Source: an uncultured Prevotellaceae bacterium (GTDB lineage Bacteria > Bacteroidota > Bacteroidia > Bacteroidales > Bacteroidaceae). From it: a stretch of 21,165 bases of DNA. The stretch covers positions 1 to 21,165 of the forward strand of contig CAMZHP010000014.1 in the NCBI GenBank assembly GCA_947306845.1. Direction: 5' to 3'. A program made the translations under genes and the position numbers. Positions 8,980 to 15,319 of the stretch are shown one piece after another; the first letter of the stretch is position 1, and each line of letters starts with the position of its first letter. Below the pieces are notes generated by a model that was given only the letters and a program-made list of their open reading frames with translations, made no database searches and was not told the DNA's origin.

Positions 8980-8998
8980 CGGTCATTGACCATGACCG
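8980..8998 (-). repeat. Inverted repeat in the purH-mreB gap
   Basis: A perfect 7-base stem (cggtcat at 8980-8986 and atgaccg at 8992-8998) encloses a 5-base loop, just after the purH stop codon. On the minus strand it is followed by GCTTTTCG, not a clean U run, so it would be a weak intrinsic terminator at best. It could instead protect or process the purH-mreB transcript or attenuate expression between the two genes. The repeat is seen directly; its function is inference. Confidence 0.45.
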
Positions 8999-9007
8999 AA
9001 GGAAATG

Positions 9008-9607
9008 CTATTTCCCAGCAAACCATGCGTGGATGGCGGTGTCGTAGTGGCTGCTGACGCCAAAGGCGCGCTCGGCCAGCAAGCGACGGTCGGATAAACT
9101 GGTCATGGCACCCTTCTCACGGAGAATGTCCAAGAGCAGCCCATACTCGGCCTTGCTCGGCACAATCACCACATCGGCAAAATTCTTTGCGGCCGCACGG
9201 ATGAGGGAAATGCCACCTATGTCGATTTTTTCGATGATGTCCTGTGATGAGGCTCCGCTGGCTACAGTGTCCTCAAAAGGATACAGGTCGACTACCACAA
9301 GGTCAATCTCAGGGATATCATACTGCTGCATCTGTTCGCGGTCTCCCTCATTGTCGCGGCGGCCAAGGATGCCTCCAAATACCTTGGGATGCAGGGTTTT
9401 CACACGGCCTCCTAGGATGGATGGATAGGTTGTCACGCTTTCCACTGTCTGGCATTCATAGCCGAGGGATTCGATGAATTTCTGTGTTCCGCCTGTGGAA
9501 AGAAATTTCACGCCGCCGGCATGAAGCTCGGCAAGCAAATCTTCCAGACCGTCTTTGTGAAAAACGGAGATGAGGGCGGTCTTTATTGTCTTGTCTGTTG
9601 TTGTCAT
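9008..9607 (-). CDS. purH: PurH, IMP cyclohydrolase domain only
   Basis: This 199-residue protein corresponds to the N-terminal, MGS-like IMP cyclohydrolase half of PurH, which closes FAICAR to IMP in the last step of purine synthesis. Family blocks are intact: ISVFHKDG, STGGT (37-41), GGRVKTLHPKVFGGIL (66-81), DLYPF (107-111) and KIDIGGISLIRAAAKN (127-142). These include Lys70, Tyr109, Asp129 and Lys141, which align with residues implicated in catalysis in other PurH enzymes. The protein stops at SSHYDTAIHAWFAGK, exactly where the AICAR transformylase domain of the usual bifunctional enzyme of about 500 residues would begin. No transformylase sequence follows. The start at 9607 (MTTTDK) is preferred because the longer ORF would overlap the promoter box. 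purH heads the mre operon. Confidence 0.9.
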   Translation of the reverse strand: MTTTDKTIKTALISVFHKDGLEDLLAELHAGGVKFLSTGGTQKFIESLGYECQTVESVTTYPSILGGRVKTLHPKVFGGILGRRDNEGDREQMQQYDIPEIDLVVVDLYPFEDTVASGASSQDIIEKIDIGGISLIRAAAKNFADVVIVPSKAEYGLLLDILREKGAMTSLSDRRLLAERAFGVSSHYDTAIHAWFAGK

Positions 9608-9633
9608 GTGAATGGATTTGATTTTTAAGGATG

Positions 9634-9641
9634 CAAAGTTA
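9634..9641 (-). promoter_or_regulatory. Candidate promoter -7 box for purH-mre operon
   Basis: On the minus strand this reads TAACTTTG, an exact match to the Bacteroidota housekeeping -7 consensus TAnnTTTG, about 26 bases before the purH ATG. About 19 bases further upstream is TATG (9661-9664), a one-mismatch fit to the -33 TTTG. The short AT-rich leader between box and start supports the call. Confidence 0.65.
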
Positions 9642-9701
9642 CGAAAAAAAGATATGACACCATACATGTTGCCCCCACTTTTTTATTTTTTAGTGATAAT
9701 A

Positions 9702-9732
9702 TTTGATTTATGTTATTTTTGTACTAATTTTG
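9702..9732 (+). promoter_or_regulatory. Candidate promoter for purN-pdxK operon
   Basis: TTTG at 9702-9705 and TAATTTTG at 9725-9732 are separated by 19 bases. This matches the Bacteroidota primary-sigma promoter (TTTG, about 19-21 bases, TAnnTTTG) at both boxes. The predicted transcript would start near 9737 and give a leader of about 30 bases before the purN ATG at 9769. It is the best promoter match in the window. Confidence 0.75.
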
Positions 9733-9768
9733 CAGCCCATAGACGGAATGACCCGCCATCAATAAATT

Positions 9769-10356
9769 ATGCAGAAGACAAATATCGCGATTTTTGTATC
9801 GGGCAGCGGCAGTAACTGTGAGAACCTGATACGTTATTTTGAGAATTCCGAAATGGTGTGTACCGCCCTCGTACTGAGCAACCGTGCTGATGCCTATGCG
9901 CTGGTCAGGGCAGAGAGGTTGGGGGTCCCTTCGGTGGTTGTCAACAAAGCCGGACTCAACGACCCTGAGGTGATGAGGCCCATTTTGGAGCAATATGCCA
10001 TCGACATGATTGTGCTTGCCGGATTCCTGCCTATGGTGCCCGACTATCTTATTCAGCAGTTTCCCCAGCGCATCATCAACATCCATCCAGCCTTGTTGCC
10101 CAAGCATGGCGGAAAGGGAATGTGGGGGCATCATGTGCATGAGGCAGTTAAGGCGGCAGGAGATACAGAGACGGGTATCACTGTTCATTATGTGACACCG
10201 GTGTGCGACGGAGGGGAGATTATCGAGCAATACTCGGTTGCGCTGTCTCCCAATGACTCGGTTGATGAAATTGCAGCCAAGGAGCATGAACTGGAGATGA
10301 AGTATTTTCCAAGAATTGTTGAGAGAGTGATCAAGAAATTACACGATATAGATTGA
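9769..10356 (+). CDS. purN: PurN, GAR formyltransferase
   Basis: This 195-residue cytoplasmic enzyme transfers a formyl group from 10-formyltetrahydrofolate to glycinamide ribonucleotide, the third step of purine synthesis. It opens with IAIFVSGSGSN (phosphate-binding GSGSN, 12-16). It carries INIHPALLPKHGG (103-115) with the catalytic Asn104 and His106, and CDGGEII with Asp147 in the place of the E. coli catalytic Asp144. The length is typical. It is transcribed divergently from purH, so two purine-pathway genes share one intergenic region. The next gene, a pyridoxal/pyridoxamine kinase, begins 2 bases after its stop. Confidence 0.95.
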   Translation: MQKTNIAIFVSGSGSNCENLIRYFENSEMVCTALVLSNRADAYALVRAERLGVPSVVVNKAGLNDPEVMRPILEQYAIDMIVLAGFLPMVPDYLIQQFPQRIINIHPALLPKHGGKGMWGHHVHEAVKAAGDTETGITVHYVTPVCDGGEIIEQYSVALSPNDSVDEIAAKEHELEMKYFPRIVERVIKKLHDID

Positions 10357-10358
10357 TT

Positions 10359-11174
10359 ATGAGCAAACAGATTCTTCTTATCAACGACATGGCGGGTTAT
10401 GGCAAGGTGGCAACTGCTGCGATGTTGCCCATTTTGTCGTACATGGGTCTGCCGGTGTATAATCTGCCCACGGCATTGGTGTCCAACACGCTCGATTACG
10501 GTAAGTTCAATATCCTTGACACCACCGACTACATCACAGGAGTTTTCCCTGTGTGGAAGGAGTTGGGTTTCCATTTTGATGCCATCGCCACGGGATTCAT
10601 TGTCTCAGAGAGACAGGCACGCATTGTGGCGGATTATTGTCTTGAACAGGCACGGACGGGAACGGTCATCTTCGTTGACCCCATCATGGGTGATGAGGGC
10701 AAGCTTTACAATGGCGTGACCCCATCGGCGATACGGAGCATGCGCGAGATGCTGTCTGTCGCCCATCTCACCTATCCCAACTATACAGAGGCATGCTATC
10801 TCACAGACACGCCTTACCGGTCGGAGGGGGTGGATGCCGGAGAGGCAAAAAGGTTGGTGGATGCGCTCAGACAAATCGGTTCCCAGTCTGTACTCATCAC
10901 TAGCATGTTGGTGGATGGCCAACATTGTGTGATGGGCTACAACCATTTCACAGATTCGCATTTCTGCTTAGAATACAATGAGATACCAGTCCATTTTCCT
11001 GGTACGGGCGATATTTTCTCGGCTGTGCTCATCGGCAACCTGCTTAAAGATGAATCTTTGGTGGAGAGCACAAGAAAGGCGATGGATGCTGTGTCAAGAC
11101 TCATTGACCTCAACAAGGACAACGTTGACAAGAACAGAGGTATTCCACTTGAAAATTATCTAGGGGAGATCTGA
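10359..11174 (+). CDS. pdxK: Pyridoxal/pyridoxamine kinase (PfkB/ribokinase superfamily)
   Basis: This 271-residue kinase is predicted to phosphorylate pyridoxal, pyridoxamine or pyridoxine in the vitamin B6 salvage pathway. Hallmarks are the N-terminal LLINDMAGYGKVATAAMLP, where PdxY/PdxK proteins have a similar SHVxxGxVGN-type block. VDPIMGDEGKLY (106-117) follows, then TYPNYTEACYLT (138-149), and the anion-hole motif PGTGDIFSA (214-222) with the catalytic-base Asp218. The ATG at 10359 was chosen over an in-frame TTG at 10353 inside purN. The gene follows purN by 2 bases, so the two are probably translated from one message. pdxY is an alternative symbol; other B6-like substrates such as HMP cannot be excluded. 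Confidence 0.82.
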   Translation: MSKQILLINDMAGYGKVATAAMLPILSYMGLPVYNLPTALVSNTLDYGKFNILDTTDYITGVFPVWKELGFHFDAIATGFIVSERQARIVADYCLEQARTGTVIFVDPIMGDEGKLYNGVTPSAIRSMREMLSVAHLTYPNYTEACYLTDTPYRSEGVDAGEAKRLVDALRQIGSQSVLITSMLVDGQHCVMGYNHFTDSHFCLEYNEIPVHFPGTGDIFSAVLIGNLLKDESLVESTRKAMDAVSRLIDLNKDNVDKNRGIPLENYLGEI

Positions 11175-11221
11175 TAGTTCTTTCTCTTCCTGACTGTTGA
11201 TGGCTGATGACCATCTATAGG

Positions 11222-11248
11222 ACTACCTTTTCACTGGAAAAAGGTAGT
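11222..11248. terminator. Perfect 10-base hairpin over the GH115 stop codon
   Basis: actacctttt (11222-11231) and aaaaggtagt (11239-11248) form a perfect 10-base stem with a 7-base loop. The stem covers the TAG stop and the last codons of the GH115 gene. It lies at the convergent end of pdxK (+) and GH115 (-), 48 bases past the pdxK stop. The symmetry allows it to act on both transcripts. Neither side has a long U run, so this could be a weak bidirectional terminator or a 3'-end stabilising structure. Confidence 0.5.
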
Positions 11249-13667
11249 GCTTTCTGTTGGGCAGGATGTCCAGCATCCATTGATCGGCGACGATATGGTC
11301 ATCGAGAGCTTGGATGGTGAGCGTGTGCTCGCCAGTGGTCAAATGGATTGTTTCTTGGCGGATAGCCTGTCCGCGAAGCACGTTTTCTTTCCATCGCTCT
11401 GAGCGGAAAGGCTCCTTGAGTGAGTATATGATGGGTTTGCTGGCATCGACGGATACGCTGAAGCGAAGGTCACCATTGTTGGTGGGCTGTGTGGGGATCA
11501 TCGCAATGGTCAGCACATAATCTCCTTCTTTTTGAATGTGGATGTGATAGCTGAGACAATCGTCTTTTTCAAGGGCGACAGCTCTCATGCTGTGCCCTAG
11601 CATCTCCCTGATGTGGGGATGCCCCGCTGCTTTGTCATAATCATGGGCATCACGGGCGATGACATTGGGTGGGACTATTAGTGGATGAGAAAGTGTGGGC
11701 AGGAGAGAGGTAGAGCTCATCTCCTCTTCAGTTACTTGGACGGGGAGGAGAGGTGCCCAAAACACAGGCAAGTCGCGGGGATGGTCGTTCATGGAGCCTT
11801 TCCACTTGCCATCTGTCATCATGTTGTTGTAGTGGTCGGTCAGTTGCTGGATGCGTAGATAGGCGGCCATGCTCTTGGCAGCTGCTTGTTTGACGGCCTT
11901 TTCACGTTCAGGCATGTTGTCTGTACTCCCATCGGCCAGTTGCCTGGCGCGCTGTGCTTCCAACATTTTCACGCAATGGGCTGCTGCAGCCTGCACAGGA
12001 TATAGGATGGCGGCGAAATAGGCATCTCTTAGTTCAGCACGAACCATCCCTTCGATTTTTTCCACTTGTCGTGACAAGGCCTCAAACCGTTCTTCCTGAC
12101 GGTCGAGTTCGCCGCTAAATTCTAGTAGGTTGAAAGCGGTGTTTCGAACCTGTCCTAAGCCCCTGTCATATAGTTTCTTGTCGAGTTCCACCTGATTCCA
12201 TCCCATAAATTCAGGACGGCGTTCTCCACAAAGACGGTAGAACTCATGCATGATGGGGAAAAGTGCATCGCCTGCCTGTTCGCCAAATTGCCTTCGAAGC
12301 CACGACTTGTAGTGTTCTGAGAGTGATGTCTCGTTTACTGCTTCGATGTTCCATGCCAAGTCAAGGAACAACTCCAGATCATACCCTGCTACTTTGGGGT
12401 CGTGCACATTGGCTATCCACAACTTGCGTACATGGTGGTCGTAGGCTTGGCGCATTTCATTGTAAATCAGTCCTGGTTGGGTAGTGGTGAGCCATAGGTA
12501 ATCGTGTGGACGCCCCCAGTAGCTGAGGTGATAATACACTCCGCCACCACCGCTTCTAAACTGCTCGTCGGAGTCTGAGAGCCGGGTCATGTAGCCGTAG
12601 TTGTCATCGCACCACATCAGGGTGACATAATCTGGCACCCGCAGGCCTTTCTCGTAGAGTTGCAACACTTCCTTGTAAGGTACAAACACCTGCATCAGCT
12701 GGCTAGGGGAGGCTATATGCCGCCGTAGCAACTCTTGCTGGTCATCGATGACCTGTTGCAGTCCATCGAATTTCTCTTTTTCGGTTTGGTATCCCTCCAT
12801 TGAACTGTCATGGATGCCTCTCATGCCAATGGTGAACATGTTGTTGGAGGAACCTTTGACTTCTTTTAGCCGTTCCGTCCAATAGTCAAGCACCGCTTGT
12901 TTGTTGGTTCTGTAATTGAATGCTCCGCGACTTTTCTTGTCCCATTCATCCACATTGTTGCGTAGCATAGGCTCACAATGCGAGGTGCCGATGATGATTC
13001 CGCAAGAATCTGCCATCGATTTGGCTCCGGCCAGTTTGAAAAAGGCTGTGGTGCCGGGATGCATGGCGGGCCAGATGGTGTTGGCACGTAGCCGTAGCAG
13101 CAACTGGAAGATTCTCCTGTAGGTCTCCACACCGATTTGACCATAAGGAAGCGATTCCATGATACTGCTCCAAGTGCGTGTACTCCAATCTTCATCGTTG
13201 ATAAATATGCCCCTGTATTCCACGCTAGGCCGTTGTTCAGTGTGAAAGTCTTTGGAGATGGTCAGCCGATTTCTCTTTTCGGGCTTCACATCCCCCCACC
13301 ATATCCAAGGTGATACTCCTGCCATCCTTGAAAGTTCCAATAGTCCGTAGGCGGTGCCTCGCCCGTTGGTCCCCTCGACGACAATCTGTTTGTTGTCCAC
13401 ATGGATGCGGAAACCGTCCGCATCACCTTTTCCTTGTATAATCCTGATGGTGCCGTGGCTTGATGCTTTGGGCGTCATACCAGTTACCTGACGCATGTCA
13501 TCCTTGAACATCTCTAGCGCGGTCGTGACAACAGGGTCGGTATGTTTGCTGACTGTATAGGTGATGGGGCGTGTGCCGTCAAACCAGACGAGGGCTTCGG
13601 CGTGGATGGGTAAGTCTGTCAGCAAGAGGAGTGCAGAGACCACTGGCAGTAATGTCTTGAAACTCAT
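11223..13667 (-). CDS. GH115 alpha-glucuronidase, secreted
   Basis: This 814-residue glycoside hydrolase family 115 enzyme is predicted to remove (4-O-methyl-)glucuronic acid side chains from glucuronoxylan. A type I signal peptide (about residues 1-24, ending near IHAEA, no lipobox Cys) points to the periplasm. Family landmarks follow in order: WIWWGDV, GIFINDEDW (about 153-161), ANTIWPAMHPG, TSHCEPM (about 229), IGMRGIHD (280-287), WCDDNYGY (352-359) and YHLSYWGRPHDYLW (379-392). A C-terminal beta-sandwich of the GH115_C type spans about 675-810. The ATG at 13667 is preferred because it forms an ATGA overlap with the upstream pseudouridine-synthase stop, implying translational coupling; an ATG four codons earlier is the alternative. 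It is the last gene of the four-gene unit. Confidence 0.92.
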   Translation of the reverse strand: MSFKTLLPVVSALLLLTDLPIHAEALVWFDGTRPITYTVSKHTDPVVTTALEMFKDDMRQVTGMTPKASSHGTIRIIQGKGDADGFRIHVDNKQIVVEGTNGRGTAYGLLELSRMAGVSPWIWWGDVKPEKRNRLTISKDFHTEQRPSVEYRGIFINDEDWSTRTWSSIMESLPYGQIGVETYRRIFQLLLRLRANTIWPAMHPGTTAFFKLAGAKSMADSCGIIIGTSHCEPMLRNNVDEWDKKSRGAFNYRTNKQAVLDYWTERLKEVKGSSNNMFTIGMRGIHDSSMEGYQTEKEKFDGLQQVIDDQQELLRRHIASPSQLMQVFVPYKEVLQLYEKGLRVPDYVTLMWCDDNYGYMTRLSDSDEQFRSGGGGVYYHLSYWGRPHDYLWLTTTQPGLIYNEMRQAYDHHVRKLWIANVHDPKVAGYDLELFLDLAWNIEAVNETSLSEHYKSWLRRQFGEQAGDALFPIMHEFYRLCGERRPEFMGWNQVELDKKLYDRGLGQVRNTAFNLLEFSGELDRQEERFEALSRQVEKIEGMVRAELRDAYFAAILYPVQAAAAHCVKMLEAQRARQLADGSTDNMPEREKAVKQAAAKSMAAYLRIQQLTDHYNNMMTDGKWKGSMNDHPRDLPVFWAPLLPVQVTEEEMSSTSLLPTLSHPLIVPPNVIARDAHDYDKAAGHPHIREMLGHSMRAVALEKDDCLSYHIHIQKEGDYVLTIAMIPTQPTNNGDLRFSVSVDASKPIIYSLKEPFRSERWKENVLRGQAIRQETIHLTTGEHTLTIQALDDHIVADQWMLDILPNRKHYLFPVKR

Positions 13668-15313
13668 TTCGAGGTGCATGGATTGAATGGGATGGGACAG
13701 GTGAAGGTGATGCGCTTTCCGGTGATAGGATGCTCGAAACAGAGGCTTCCGGCATGTAGGCAGAGTCGTTCGTCGGCCTGACCATAAAGTGTGTCGCCTT
13801 TGATGGGGACACCGAGCCCGTCGTGATGGGCACAGTGTATGCGTAACTGATGGGTGCGGCCAGTGAGTGGGGTGAGGGAGACAAGCACATCGGTCAGCAT
13901 CTCATATTGTGTGATGGCTGTCTTGCCGTGAGACATGTCCACCACTTGGTGCGGACGGTCAAGCAACGAGGGGCGTAGTGGCAGGCGGATGGTGCCGCTT
14001 CGAGGTGTCGTTGGAGGTAGTGGATGGTCCAATTGGGCCGTGTAGTTCTTCTCTACAGTATGGTGTAGAAACTGTTTCTGCAAATTTTGGTGCACAGCTT
14101 TGGTCTTGGCAACAACCAACAACCCTGATGTTGCCATGTCGAGTCGGTGGACAATCATCGGACCGTCCGCAGTCTGACAGTGGCTCTTGCAGAAGTCCCA
14201 TACAGAGCTTCCACCATTTTTTCCAGGAACAGTCAGCATTCCTGCGGGTTTGTTGACCACCATCAGTGCATCGTCCTCATAAATAATATCAGGGATGGTG
14301 TCAATTGCTTGTTCGAATGGGTTGGGTTCCACATCAAGACCTTGCAGCATGTAGCTGAGGATGGGCTGGCATTTTCCTCGGCACGCAGGATAGTAGTGTA
14401 GATGTTGCCGTATCTCGCCTGCCGGCGAGGCTCCCCACCAAAATTCTGCCATGCAGACAGGGCGCAGATGGTGGGCAAACGCATATTGAAGCAATTTGGG
14501 CGCACAGCATTCTCCCGCCCCGGAAGGTGGTTCTTTCAGTGATGTCTCGGAAAAAATAGAGAGCAGGTCACGTGTCTCGCCCCTGCTATTCAGCATCATG
14601 AAGTGTTCAAAGAGCCAGTGTTGCAGTGTCTCTGACTTCTTTCTCCGCAAAGAGCGCAATTCCTTGATTTCCTTTTCCAGTGCATCGGCTTTTGTCCGGA
14701 TGGCAGATAAAGCTGCTTCGTGGTGACGGCGTTTCCTCTTCAGCTCCGCTTTCATCCATTGGCTTTCACGGGTCATCTCCTCCTCTGTGGGCAGGGTGCC
14801 GTCAGCGGCTTCCGTGGGATGGTCGGCAAGTCGCCGGCGGATGGCGTCACGCCGTTCCTTGGCGCGTTCCATGGTGCTTTTCCATGCATCGATGTCTTTT
14901 TCTCTGTCTTCCTCACATTGGTTCAGGGTCGTACGGATTTCGCTCAGCTGTGGTGACTCTTCCAATAAACGAATCTGCTTGCTGATGGCGCTGATACGAG
15001 CTTCCTCCTGCTTGAAATACCCGTCGGGCTGTTGGAAATCAAAGACGGCAGGAACGAAGTAGGGCCAGTCGTTGCGGTCGGCCAATAAGCCGGAGAAGGC
15101 AGCGAGAAAGCCTAATGTGCCATCGTTGTCTTCCGCTACGAGCACCCCAAACATCTTTCCCCTTGCGATTTCATCCTGCCATGTTTCGACAGAGGCGATG
15201 TATCCTTGCGCCTCTTCTGCTGCCAGTTGGCAGAGAGGATGTGTCACATATCCCATCGGGTTGTTCAGCCTTGTGGGTGGTGTGAGGTGGGTGTCAAGGG
15301 GATGGAACCTCAA
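13664..15313 (-). CDS. RluA-family RNA pseudouridine synthase with N-terminal extension
   Basis: This 549-residue protein is predicted to convert specific uridines in rRNA or tRNA to pseudouridine in the cytoplasm; it has no signal peptide. The C-terminal 210 residues are the RluA catalytic domain. It includes IYEDDALMVVNKPAGMLTVPG (split here as 344-364), the catalytic HRLDMATSG (389-397, Asp392), LTGRTHQLRIH (483-493) and PIKGDTLYG (503-511). The N-terminal 335 residues include HPLCQLAAEE, a long charged coiled coil (about 101-230) and a Cys-containing segment; this layout occurs in a known long RluA subfamily. The start is a TTG at 15313, chosen because family similarity reaches upstream of the first ATG (15256). 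That TTG lies two codons after, and in frame with, the preceding gene's stop. Confidence 0.85.
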   Translation of the reverse strand: MRFHPLDTHLTPPTRLNNPMGYVTHPLCQLAAEEAQGYIASVETWQDEIARGKMFGVLVAEDNDGTLGFLAAFSGLLADRNDWPYFVPAVFDFQQPDGYFKQEEARISAISKQIRLLEESPQLSEIRTTLNQCEEDREKDIDAWKSTMERAKERRDAIRRRLADHPTEAADGTLPTEEEMTRESQWMKAELKRKRRHHEAALSAIRTKADALEKEIKELRSLRRKKSETLQHWLFEHFMMLNSRGETRDLLSIFSETSLKEPPSGAGECCAPKLLQYAFAHHLRPVCMAEFWWGASPAGEIRQHLHYYPACRGKCQPILSYMLQGLDVEPNPFEQAIDTIPDIIYEDDALMVVNKPAGMLTVPGKNGGSSVWDFCKSHCQTADGPMIVHRLDMATSGLLVVAKTKAVHQNLQKQFLHHTVEKNYTAQLDHPLPPTTPRSGTIRLPLRPSLLDRPHQVVDMSHGKTAITQYEMLTDVLVSLTPLTGRTHQLRIHCAHHDGLGVPIKGDTLYGQADERLCLHAGSLCFEHPITGKRITFTCPIPFNPCTSK

Positions 15314-15319
15314 TGTCAG

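Noticed and set aside
8921..8986. Longer MreB start at 8986
   Set aside because: Adds 22 basic residues not found in the family and overlaps the inverted repeat; MGFFSF is the normal MreB N-terminus.
11199..11215. Five-base inverted repeat gatgg/ccatc between pdxK and GH115
   Set aside because: Short stem with a 7-base loop; expected by chance, and the 10-base hairpin next to it is much stronger.
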